The translations under genes and the position numbers were made by a program. 21,011 nucleotides of DNA, from contig JADLDQ010000005.1 of NCBI GenBank assembly GCA_020846575.1, forward strand, positions 1 to 21,011, written 5' to 3'. The notes beneath the pieces were generated by a model. It did no database searches. It was given only the letters and a program-made list of their open reading frames with translations, and was not told where the DNA came from. The stretch is from Burkholderiales bacterium. GTDB taxonomy: Bacteria; Pseudomonadota; Gammaproteobacteria; Burkholderiales; SG8-39. Below are positions 15,288 through 21,011 of the stretch, one piece after another. Numbering within the stretch: the first letter of the stretch is position 1; each line of letters begins with the position of its first letter.

Positions 15288-16247
15288 ATGCCGACGACAC
15301 GCACCCTGGCAGCAGCGCTTTTCCCTCTGGCCGTCTCGCCGATGCCCGATGCCGCGCAGGCGCAGGACTATCCCTCCAGGCCGCTGCACTGGCTGGTGCC
15401 CTTCGCCCCGGGCGGGAGCGGCGACGCGCTGGGACGCATCATGGGGCAACAGCTCGGCGAACGCCTCGGACAACCGGTCATCGTGGAGAACCGCCCCGGC
15501 GCGAACGGCATCATCGCTGCGCAGGCGGTGGCCAAGGCGCCGGCCGACGGCTACAGCCTGCTGCAGGCGGTCGATTCGACGCTGACCATGCCGGTGAGCC
15601 TGCCCTTCAAGGTGGGCAGCGATCTCGCCCCGGTGTCGCTCCTGGTCACGCAGTCGCGGCTGCTGTCGAGCAATCCGCAGAAGCTTCCCGCGAACAACCT
15701 GCAGGAGTTCATCGCCTATGCCAGGGCGAACCCGGGCAAGGTGAACATGGGTGTGGGCACCGGCATCGGCCAGCTCACCGCCGAGCTGTTCAAGTCCGCG
15801 ACCGGCATCGACCTGGTCATCGTGCCGTTCAAGGGCGGCAACCAGAGTACGCCGGCGCTGCTCGCGGGCACGACCGATCTGGACATGGGCGAAATCACCT
15901 CCAAGCTGCCCCACATCAAGTCGGGCAAGCTGCGGGCCCTGGCGACGACGCAGTCGAAGCGGGCTTCCGCGCTGCCGGAGGTGCCGACGCTCGCGGAACT
16001 CGGCTACAAGTTCGACGCCAAATCGTGGTTCGGGCTGCTGACCTCGGGCGCAACCCCGCCGGCCGTGGTGAGGAGGTTGAACGAGGAGACGAACCGCGTC
16101 CTGGGCGGCGAGGCCGTCAAGGCGAAGCTCACCGCCTACGGCATGGAACCGGCTCCAGGCACACCCGAGCAGCTCTTGGAGCTGATCGCCTCCGATTCGG
16201 CCCAGTGGGCCAGGATCGTGAAGCAGACCGGCATCCGGCTCCAATGA
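15288..16247 (+). CDS. Bug-family TTT substrate-binding protein (receptor 3)
   Basis: This is a 319-residue periplasmic receptor. The ATG at 15288 is preceded by GGAGAG, 20 bases after the amidohydrolase stop. The signal peptide is short, with cleavage predicted after AAQA25. Family landmarks are YPSRPLHWLVPFAPGGSGDALGR, GQPVIVENRPGANG, DGYSLLQ and VIVPFKGGNQ. It is diverged from receptors 1 and 2: it has PFKGG where they have PYKG, and the central helix differs (GQLTAELFKSAT). It therefore probably binds another ligand, or the product side of the pathway. It ends the plus-strand cluster and is convergent with the LysR gene, only six bases apart. Confidence 0.95.
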   Translation: MPTTRTLAAALFPLAVSPMPDAAQAQDYPSRPLHWLVPFAPGGSGDALGRIMGQQLGERLGQPVIVENRPGANGIIAAQAVAKAPADGYSLLQAVDSTLTMPVSLPFKVGSDLAPVSLLVTQSRLLSSNPQKLPANNLQEFIAYARANPGKVNMGVGTGIGQLTAELFKSATGIDLVIVPFKGGNQSTPALLAGTTDLDMGEITSKLPHIKSGKLRALATTQSKRASALPEVPTLAELGYKFDAKSWFGLLTSGATPPAVVRRLNEETNRVLGGEAVKAKLTAYGMEPAPGTPEQLLELIASDSAQWARIVKQTGIRLQ

Positions 16248-16253
16248 AGCGGG

Positions 16254-17153
16254 CTACGATCCTTTCAGGGCTTCGCGCAGGAAAGTCACGAAGGTCCGAG
16301 CCGCGTAGTGCGGCGGGCTGCCGCGCCGGGTCGTGACGCCTATGCGCCGCGTGATTTCCGGGGCGACGATGCGCGCGGAGCGCAGATTTCCCCGGCGCAG
16401 GGCGCAAACAATGAGCTGCGGCAGCATGCCGACGCCCAGACCCGCCTCGACCAGCGCGCAGACGGTGAATTGGCTCGAGACCTCCTGCACCGGTTTGAGC
16501 TCGTGGCCTTCTCTGGCCAGTGCGAGCTTGAGGATGGTTCGCATGCGCAGCCCCGAGCGGATGGCGATCAGGTCGTGGTGAAGCAGCTCGGCCAGTGCAA
16601 CCCTTGGATCGGCGTCGAGCGCGTGCCCCTGCGGGAAGATCGCCAGGAACGGATCCTCGAAAAGGTGGGTGTACTCGACATCGCGCGTGCTCTCCGGCGC
16701 CGGTCCGACCACGAGATCCAGCTCACCCGCGCGCAGCCGCTGCTCGATGATCTCCGAGCGGTCGTCGTGCAGCGCCACCTTCACCTGAGGGTACCTGCGA
16801 TGAAAGCGCGCGAGCGCAGGCGGCACCACGGAGCAGGCGATCGAAGGCGTGCAGCCGAGCACGATGCGGCCGCGCTGGGCCGCCGCTCGCTGCAGCAGGT
16901 CCTCCACCGCCGCGTTCAACTCGCCCAGGCCGCGTTGCGCGCGCTCGAGGAAGAACTGCCCCTCGGGTGTCAGCGCCGCCTGGCGCGTCGTTCGTCTCAA
17001 CAGGCGCACGCCGAGGCGGTCTTCGAGCGCCTTGACGTGCGCGGTCAGGGCGGGCTGCGATATCGAAAGATGCGCCGCGGCCTTGCGGAAACCGCCGAGC
17101 TCGGCCACCGCGATGAAGCTGCGGATGCGCTGGAAGGTGACGATGTCGCTCAT
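16254..17153 (-). CDS. LysR-family transcriptional regulator
   Basis: This is a 299-residue regulator. The N-terminal winged helix-turn-helix is plain: FIAVAELGGFRKAAAHLSIS (13-32), QPALTAHVKALEDRLGV and LLRRTTRQAALTPEG. A linker helix follows, then the co-inducer domain (GRIVLGCTPSIACSVVPPAL, LDLVVGPAP, EAGLGVGMLPQLI). It is convergent with the catabolic cluster and divergent from an arylformamidase-like gene, so the direct target may be that gene; control of the upstream Bug/enzyme cluster is also plausible because such regulators often flank their operon. The ATG has no Shine-Dalgarno sequence, but TATAAT lies 15 bases ahead, implying a very short leader. Confidence 0.95.
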   Translation of the reverse strand: MSDIVTFQRIRSFIAVAELGGFRKAAAHLSISQPALTAHVKALEDRLGVRLLRRTTRQAALTPEGQFFLERAQRGLGELNAAVEDLLQRAAAQRGRIVLGCTPSIACSVVPPALARFHRRYPQVKVALHDDRSEIIEQRLRAGELDLVVGPAPESTRDVEYTHLFEDPFLAIFPQGHALDADPRVALAELLHHDLIAIRSGLRMRTILKLALAREGHELKPVQEVSSQFTVCALVEAGLGVGMLPQLIVCALRRGNLRSARIVAPEITRRIGVTTRRGSPPHYAARTFVTFLREALKGS

Positions 17154-17168
17154 TGCCGGCCCGCAGCG

Positions 17169-17174
17169 ATTATA
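17169..17174 (-). promoter_or_regulatory. -10 box of the LysR gene (TATAAT)
   Basis: On the minus strand a perfect TATAAT ends 15 bases before the LysR ATG at 17153. No good -35 lies 17 bases further upstream (CCGGCC), which suits an activator-dependent or weak autoregulated promoter. Transcription would begin within about ten bases of the start codon, consistent with the missing ribosome-binding site. AT-rich hexamers are rare in this GC-rich region, which raises its weight. Confidence 0.5.
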
Positions 17175-17201
17175 GGTCGAGTGGCGCGCGGGGCCGGGGC
17201 C

Positions 17202-17217
17202 TGCGCCGGCCGGCGCA
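17202..17217. repeat. Perfect 16-bp palindrome in the LysR/hydrolase intergenic region
   Basis: TGCGCCGGCCGGCGCA is identical to its reverse complement. It begins with T and ends with A, with a GC-rich centre. It lies between the LysR gene and the divergent hydrolase, about 50 bases from the LysR start. It could be an operator or simply a GC-rich chance palindrome; its place between divergent promoters favours the first. Confidence 0.45.
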
Positions 17218-17229
17218 TCGCGGTCTCCA

Positions 17230-17267
17230 GCCCGCGCCCGCGAAATGCGTGCAGTCCGGGCGCGGGC
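17230..17267. promoter_or_regulatory. 11-bp inverted repeat upstream of the hydrolase promoter
   Basis: GCCCGCGCCCG at 17230-17240 is perfectly complementary to CGGGCGCGGGC at 17257-17267, with a 16-base spacer. It ends ten bases before a candidate extended -10 box. It could be a regulator half-site pair, or a stem-loop if transcribed. I cannot tell which from sequence alone. Confidence 0.4.
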
Positions 17268-17276
17268 CGGCCGAGG

Positions 17277-17285
17277 TGATATGCT
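17277..17285 (+). promoter_or_regulatory. Extended -10 promoter element for the alpha/beta hydrolase gene
   Basis: TGATATGCT has the TG-N-TATxxT form of an extended -10 box (TATGCT, four of six). It is 29 bases ahead of the ATG at 17315, so a short leader is expected. The preceding 38 bases hold an inverted repeat where a -35 would be. Extended -10 promoters can work without a good -35. Confidence 0.4.
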
Positions 17286-17314
17286 GGCGGCCCGAAACGA
17301 TTCGAGCGTCCCTC

Positions 17315-18223
17315 ATGGCCAGCGGCGGGCCATCCCATGATCCAGCAGGTCCGGAATACGCCGCCGGGCGCGTCTACCTGGATTACACCCAGGAAGCGCT
17401 CGATCTCGCCTACTGCCAGCGCGCATGGGCGACGAACGCGGACGAGATCATCGCGGACTGGGGGGTCGAGAGCGAGAAGACCCGCGGGCGCTTCGCCGTG
17501 CACGAGCATCGCTACGGGCCGAGCGAGGACGAGACGCTCGATATCTTCCCCGCCGCCGAGCGCGATGCGCCGCTTCACGTGCACCTGCACGGAGGAGGGT
17601 GGCGCAGCCTGACGAAATCCGAAGAATCCTTTCTCGCCAACTGCCTGGTGCCCGCCGGCGCAACGCTGGCGGTACTCGATTTTTCGACCATCCCGAAAGT
17701 ACGGATACCGGAAATGGTCGCGCAGATCCGGCGCGCGATCGCCTGGCTTTATCGGCACGCCGCCGAGCTGGGGGCGGATCCCGGGAACATCCACGTATCG
17801 GGTCACTCCTCCGGAGGGCACCTTGCGGCCGTGCTGCTCACGACCGACTGGCAGGAGACCTGCCGTCTGCCGCGCGACGTCCTCAAGAGCGGGCTGGTGA
17901 TCAGCGGAATGTACGATCTGCGACCCGTGATGCTGAGTTCCCGGAGTTCTTACGTGCTTCTGTCGCAGGACGAGGTGAGCGCGCTGAGTCCGCTGCTGCA
18001 TCTGGACCAGGTGTGCGCACCGATCACGGTCGCCTGCGGCGAGACGGAGTCTCCGGAGTTTCGCCGGCAGGCTGTCTCGTTCGCCGCGGCACTGCGCGAA
18101 GCCGGACACAAGGCGAACCTGCTGAGCTGCGCCGGGGTCAATCATTTCGAGATCCTGGGACTTCTGGGGCGCAGGCAGAACGCCCTGTCGTGCGCGGCTC
18201 TCGATGCGATGGGGCTGGCGTGA
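17315..18223 (+). CDS. Alpha/beta hydrolase, arylformamidase (kynurenine formamidase)-like
   Basis: This is a 302-residue protein from the ATG at 17315; the frame is open back to 17153 but that part is intergenic in character. The N-terminal YLDYTQEALDLAYCQRAW (residues 21-38) is a hallmark of the alpha/beta-hydrolase type of N-formylkynurenine formamidase. HGGGW (92-96) forms the oxyanion hole, GHSSGG (163-168) holds the nucleophile S165, GETESPEFRRQ lies where the acid residue is expected, and the histidine is in GVNHFEIL near the C-terminus. These enzymes hydrolyse N-formyl amides or aryl esters. No other kynurenine-pathway gene is nearby, so a formamide or ester intermediate of the neighbouring catabolic pathway is an alternative. 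It is divergent from the LysR gene, hence a likely target of it. Confidence 0.88.
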   Translation: MASGGPSHDPAGPEYAAGRVYLDYTQEALDLAYCQRAWATNADEIIADWGVESEKTRGRFAVHEHRYGPSEDETLDIFPAAERDAPLHVHLHGGGWRSLTKSEESFLANCLVPAGATLAVLDFSTIPKVRIPEMVAQIRRAIAWLYRHAAELGADPGNIHVSGHSSGGHLAAVLLTTDWQETCRLPRDVLKSGLVISGMYDLRPVMLSSRSSYVLLSQDEVSALSPLLHLDQVCAPITVACGETESPEFRRQAVSFAAALREAGHKANLLSCAGVNHFEILGLLGRRQNALSCAALDAMGLA

Positions 18224-18556
18224 CGCTCGTACCGTATCTCCGGCATGCATAGCGGACGTTCCGGAAGTCCCGAGGGCGGGTGGCGCTGGTTTTTCATGCC
18301 ATCGGCCACGCTCGCCGCCGCGAGGAGGCATTTCGGCTGGGCCTCCATCGACCCCCGGCAGGGATACGGCCGGCCGAAAGGCCTGGCACGGCGGGAGCAC
18401 GCGCACTCGTGCATCCGGCCTGGCAACGGCCCGCCGCAATACCTCCCGGCCCGGCCGCACCGGGGATCGCGACGACCGGTGCACCGAATCCGCCCCGGCG
18501 CCGGCATACCGCCCGTGCGCCTTTTCGCGCATCATGCGCTCCACTAAACTCCCCGC
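18224..18556. other. 333-bp gene-poor spacer
   Basis: Several open frames cross this stretch on both strands, including one of 100 codons from 18245 and a long minus-strand one, but none has a ribosome site, recognisable motif or believable composition (all are Arg/Pro/Ala-rich). I see no terminator, tRNA or repeat. It may be a decayed gene or simple GC-rich spacer. A -10-like TAAACT near the right end belongs to the next gene. Confidence 0.5.
18545..18550 (+). promoter_or_regulatory. -10-like box giving a leaderless or near-leaderless transcript
   Basis: TAAACT (four of six to TATAAT) ends six bases before the ATG at 18557, and there is no Shine-Dalgarno sequence. Transcription from it would start at or just before the start codon. 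No clear -35 is seen. Confidence 0.35.
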
Positions 18557-18871
18557 ATGGCCAGAGCGCTCGACCTGCGTATCACCGACGCCGCCCGGAC
18601 CGCCATCGATGATTTCATGGCCGGCCTGGAAGACGAGGGGGTGCCCGCCCTGTGCGTCAACCGCAGGTGGGGCGAAAAGCAGGAGCACTGGATGGTCGGC
18701 GCCTACCACACCGAACGCATCCGTTTCTTCGAGCAGCTCGCCCGCGTATCAGGCTTCGATTACTTCTTCCAGTGCGACGGGCTGCTGTTCCTGCTGCCCT
18801 ACAACGGCGTGGTTGGAAGGCTCGAAGGCAGGACTCTCGACTACGCCTTCAGCCGCTACCTGGTGCGTTAG
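18557..18871 (+). CDS. Conserved-looking hypothetical protein, 104 residues
   Basis: The frame has normal codon use and a balanced composition: aromatic residues, a hydrophobic core GFDYFFQCDGLLFLLPYNG (residues 72-90) and charged helices at the start (ITDAARTAIDDFMAGLEDEG). It is therefore probably a true folded protein. The beginning faintly recalls HesB/IscA-type proteins, but the conserved cysteines of that family are missing (only two cysteines, near residues 33 and 79), so I do not assign it. There is no signal peptide or membrane segment. The ATG lacks a ribosome site and sits just after a -10-like box. It stands alone, with spacers on both sides. Confidence 0.7.
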   Translation: MARALDLRITDAARTAIDDFMAGLEDEGVPALCVNRRWGEKQEHWMVGAYHTERIRFFEQLARVSGFDYFFQCDGLLFLLPYNGVVGRLEGRTLDYAFSRYLVR

Positions 18872-19032
18872 CCGGTAGACGAGAAGGGACCCGGCCCCTT
18901 GCGGATCCCCGGTTCCTGGAATGCAAGACGCGCGTTTCACGGTGGCGGCAAGAGCACTGCGGTGTGGCGACCCGGGCGCTGCGTTGAACTGCGGGCGCCG
19001 TCAGGGGCGTTTCCCGGCACACTGCCATCGCC

Positions 19033-19065
19033 GCGGCGGTGGGCGCCGCCTGCGCCCACCGCCGC
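19033..19065. other. Perfect 14-bp stem-loop in a 276-bp spacer
   Basis: GCGGCGGTGGGCGC (19033-19046) pairs completely with GCGCCCACCGCCGC (19052-19065) over a five-base loop. No T-run follows on either strand, so it is not a standard intrinsic terminator. It lies in the spacer 18872-19147, in which I found no gene. It may act as a transcript-end stabiliser or a protein site. Confidence 0.6.
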
Positions 19066-19091
19066 CGAAAGACGCACGCGCCCGGCTCGCC

Positions 19092-19097
19092 GATAAT
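19092..19097 (+). promoter_or_regulatory. -10-like box upstream of a small hypothetical gene
   Basis: GATAAT (five of six to TATAAT) lies 50 bases before the ATG at 19148, in a short AT-richer island just after the stem-loop. No good -35 is visible 17 bases upstream. Confidence 0.3.
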
Positions 19098-19147
19098 GAT
19101 CACCCGAGAGCGGTCGGCTCACTTGCGCTTGCCGGGGAAGCACGGGC

Positions 19148-19441
19148 ATGGCGAATGCGAAACCCCACTGGATGGCGGATGCCGAGGAAAAGCACGCCGC
19201 CGCGCTGCAGCTCGCGTTCGAGACGGGAACCCTCGCGCGCTGCCGGCGGCACGGCGAATGCACCTTCCGCGGTGCGAAGCCGCTGCAGGCGGCCCTGGCG
19301 CTGGGCGAGGCGTGCTACCGTGCGGGAAGCCTCGCGTCGGTGTACGGTTCGCGCGAGGAGATGATCTCGGCTCTGGAGGCGGTGTACCGCGAGCACTGGC
19401 GCAGCGAGTGCCCGCTGTGCACCAAGTGGATGGATGAATGA
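19148..19441 (+). CDS. Small cysteine-containing hypothetical protein (possible zinc site)
   Basis: This is a 97-residue protein with GGGGAAG about eight bases before the ATG. It is mainly helical and carries two cysteine pairs: C32-x2-H35-x2-C38 (RCRRHGEC) and C88-x2-C91 (ECPLCTKW). Together they could form one structural zinc site joining the ends of the chain. The middle (KPLQAALALGEACYRAGS, then REEMISALEAVYREHW) is amphipathic. I know no family for it with certainty. Its stop overlaps an ATG in another frame (ATGA), but that frame is not convincing. Confidence 0.7.
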   Translation: MANAKPHWMADAEEKHAAALQLAFETGTLARCRRHGECTFRGAKPLQAALALGEACYRAGSLASVYGSREEMISALEAVYREHWRSECPLCTKWMDE

Positions 19442-19526
19442 GCCCGCCTGCACCGGACCCGCCCCGCGGGGGCGGCGCAGCGCCGGGCGGCCCAGGCGCA
19501 AGGGCCTGGCGGGAAGGTGCGAGGGG

Positions 19527-19955
19527 ATGTTCCCGCTCGAATTGCGCCGGACCCGCTCGCCCGGTGCGCGCCCGGAGGCGAGCGCGGCAGCCGGCGACGC
19601 CGGCAGCGGGCCCGCGGCAAGGCGCCTCATCGAGTGGCCGCGCAGCGCGATGAGCCGCACGCGCCAGTGGGCGCTTGCCGCCTCGGTGGCGTGGCTGCTG
19701 CTCGGCATCTTCCGGGATATCGAGGGCCTGGGCGTTCCTTCGTACGTGCCCTGGCGGCCGGCGGCGGTGATGGCCTTCTTCGGCGTGAACGCGCTTGCGG
19801 CCGGCAACCTGATCGCGGAGTTCCTGGCCGCGGCCTTACCGCACTGCCGGGAACGCCGCGCGCTGGTGCTGAAGCTCGCCGCTTCGCTGATCATGCTCGC
19901 CTGCGTGCTGGGATACATCGAGTTCATGCGCTTGCGCGCGGTCCTCGGAACTTGA
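19527..19955 (+). CDS. Small membrane protein with three predicted membrane segments
   Basis: From the ATG at 19527 the protein has 142 residues; GGGAAGG lies about nine bases upstream. The ATG at 19650 (101 residues) starts just before the first membrane segment but has no ribosome site, so the start is uncertain. Membrane segments are WALAASVAWLLLGIF, VMAFFGVNALAAGNLIAEFL and LVLKLAASLIMLACVLGYI, followed by a short basic tail. The first 40 residues are Arg/Ala/Gly-rich and low in information. No family is recognised; it resembles small inner-membrane proteins of unknown function. Confidence 0.6.
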   Translation: MFPLELRRTRSPGARPEASAAAGDAGSGPAARRLIEWPRSAMSRTRQWALAASVAWLLLGIFRDIEGLGVPSYVPWRPAAVMAFFGVNALAAGNLIAEFLAAALPHCRERRALVLKLAASLIMLACVLGYIEFMRLRAVLGT

Positions 19956-19971
19956 AATCGGCACAACGGCG

Positions 19972-20070
19972 ATGAGCGCCAGACTCACCGGGGGCGTGGA
20001 CCTCTTGTTCCTCGCGCTCTGCACGCCGCGCTTTCTGCAGGCGTATGACGAGGACCTGGAAACCCGATGA
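19972..20070 (+). CDS. Possible 32-residue small protein
   Basis: An ATG at 19972 opens a short frame reading MSARLTGGVDLLFLALCT and ending with DEDLETR, a hydrophobic stretch followed by an acidic tail, a composition unlike random GC-rich frames. It begins 16 bases after the membrane-protein stop. There is no Shine-Dalgarno sequence and it is very short, so it may be the end of a decayed gene. Confidence 0.25.
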   Translation: MSARLTGGVDLLFLALCTPRFLQAYDEDLETR

Positions 20071-20102
20071 AAGAGCCCGCACCGGGCCACAGGCCGCGTT
20101 TT

Positions 20103-20123
20103 CCCGCAACGCCCGGTTGCGGG
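20103..20123. other. 8-bp stem-loop ahead of the methyltransferase gene
   Basis: CCCGCAAC and GTTGCGGG form a perfect stem over the loop GCCCG. TTTT precedes it on the plus strand, but no T-run follows it on either strand, so it does not read as an intrinsic terminator. It lies 50 bases before the methyltransferase start and could sit in its leader. Confidence 0.4.
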
Positions 20124-20173
20124 GGTCGCTGTCGCTCCCCGGGAAATGCGCGGGTCGCGCAACGAGGACAGAC

Positions 20174-20998
20174 ATGAGTTCGCGAGAACAACGCGGCTTC
20201 AAGGCGTTCGAGCATGCGGGTTGGGAGGCGATCCCGGATCGCTACGACGCGGGCTTCGGCAGCCTGACGAGCCAGGCAGTGGCGGCGCTCCTGGACGCAG
20301 CCGATGCGAAGGCCGGCGCCCGCGTGCTCGACGTGGCGAGCGGCCCGGGCTACGTGGCCGCGCAGGCGGCCGCGCGCGGCGCGTGCGTCACCGGCATCGA
20401 TTTCGCGGCGTCCATGGTCGCGCACGCGCGCGCGCGCCATCCGGGCATCGATTTCCGCCAGGGCGACGCCGAGGCGCTCGACTTCCCGGACGCGAACTTC
20501 GACGCGGTGGTGATGAACTTCGGCCTGCTGCACCTGTCGCGGCCCGACGCGGCGCTCGCCGAGGCGCTGCGGGTGCTGCGTCCGGGCGGCAAGGCGGCGT
20601 TCACCGTATGGGCCAACCCCTCGCGCGCCATCGGCTTCGGCATCGTGCTGGAGGCAAGCGAGGCCCGAGGGCGGCTGGACGCCGGCCTGCCGCCGGGACC
20701 GCCCTTCTTCCGTTTCAGCGATGTGGCCGAGGCGAATCGCTCGCTCACCGCCGCCGGGTTCGCCACACCCCTGGTGATGGAGATAGAACAGATCTGGCGC
20801 CTGGAATCGCACGATGCGCTGTTCCAGATCATGCAGGACGGGACGGTGCGCACCGGCGGGCTGCTGCGCGCCCAGTCGCGCCAGGCGCTCAAGGCGATTC
20901 GCGCCGCGGTGCGCGCGCGCGTGGCCGAACTGGCGGGCGAGGGGGCGCCGGCACTGCCCATGCCCGCGGTCCTCCTGTGCGGGACGCGGCCGCGTTGA
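20174..20998 (+). CDS. SAM-dependent class I methyltransferase (UbiE/Methyltransf_11 type)
   Basis: This is a 274-residue methyltransferase from the ATG at 20174 (GAGGA a few bases upstream). Motif I is VLDVASGPGYVAAQAA (residues 52-67), the acidic motif II is VTGIDFAASMV (72-82), the post-motif QGDAEALDFPDANFDAV (94-110) follows, and LRVLRPGGKAAFTVW (132-146) is motif III. The C-terminal third carries the variable substrate-binding region, where PFFRFSD and GFATPLVMEIEQIW resemble small-molecule methyltransferases. The acceptor cannot be named. It stands alone at the right end, after a spacer, and is not clearly tied to the catabolic cluster. Confidence 0.92.
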   Translation: MSSREQRGFKAFEHAGWEAIPDRYDAGFGSLTSQAVAALLDAADAKAGARVLDVASGPGYVAAQAAARGACVTGIDFAASMVAHARARHPGIDFRQGDAEALDFPDANFDAVVMNFGLLHLSRPDAALAEALRVLRPGGKAAFTVWANPSRAIGFGIVLEASEARGRLDAGLPPGPPFFRFSDVAEANRSLTAAGFATPLVMEIEQIWRLESHDALFQIMQDGTVRTGGLLRAQSRQALKAIRAAVRARVAELAGEGAPALPMPAVLLCGTRPR

Positions 20999-21011
20999 AC
21001 CGCGACGCGCC

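Noticed and set aside
18245..18547. 100-codon frame in the spacer before the 104-residue protein
   Set aside because: No ribosome site, unbalanced composition and several equally long competing frames over the same bases.
19438..19653. 71-codon frame starting in the ATGA overlap after the cysteine protein
   Set aside because: It is almost entirely Pro/Gly/Arg/Ala, has no motif and overlaps the membrane-protein frame.
20103..20123. Stem-loop as an intrinsic terminator
   Set aside because: The T-run is upstream, not downstream, of the stem on the plus strand, and the minus strand has an A-run after it.

Overview
This window is a high-GC, gene-dense stretch of chromosome. It most resembles a betaproteobacterium of the Burkholderiales type (inference). 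Three genes encode Bug-type periplasmic receptors of the tripartite tricarboxylate transporter (TTT) class, a family greatly expanded in that group. The surrounding enzymes are typical of accessory catabolic islands. I saw no rRNA, tRNA, insertion sequence, phage gene or CRISPR array.

Layout. (1) 2-1117 is the 3' part of an FAD-dependent dehydrogenase, followed by a short 38-bp tandem repeat. (2) 1292-2397, minus strand: a two-gene unit, SnoaL/DUF4440-like protein then a tandem-domain NIPSNAP protein. It is divergent from Bug receptor 1 (2626-3597), and the shared intergenic region carries an FNR/Anr-like palindrome. (3) 3584-5098, minus strand: a metal-dependent amidohydrolase whose 3' end overlaps Bug 1. 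(4) 5222-16247, plus strand: a long run of packed genes, often with ATGA or GTGA overlaps. In order these are metallo-beta-lactamase-fold hydrolase, 4,5-dihydroxyphthalate-decarboxylase-like protein, a short relic or small ORF, 2x[4Fe-4S] ferredoxin, fumarate-reductase/AprA-like flavoprotein, Bug 2, dienelactone-hydrolase-like enzyme, LigA-like and LigB-like extradiol dioxygenase subunits, amidase, a 42-codon ORF, a YtcJ-type amidohydrolase and Bug 3. (5) 16254-17153, minus strand: a LysR regulator, divergent from an arylformamidase-like alpha/beta hydrolase (17315-18223) across an intergenic region with two inverted repeats. (6) 18557-20998: small hypothetical proteins, a small membrane protein and a SAM methyltransferase, separated by GC-rich spacers.

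How the genes may work together (inference): the block in (4) reads as a catabolic operon for an aromatic or heteroaromatic compound, probably one carrying nitrogen. Bug receptors capture the substrate, amidohydrolases and the amidase remove amide or amino nitrogen, the ferredoxin/flavoprotein pair does a redox step, the decarboxylase-like protein prepares the ring, and LigAB opens it. The dienelactone-hydrolase-like and MBL-fold enzymes would process the product. No TctA/TctB membrane subunits, ring hydroxylase or lower-pathway aldolase lies in the window, so the substrate cannot be read from the sequence. The exact gene combination is the best candidate here for an undescribed pathway.
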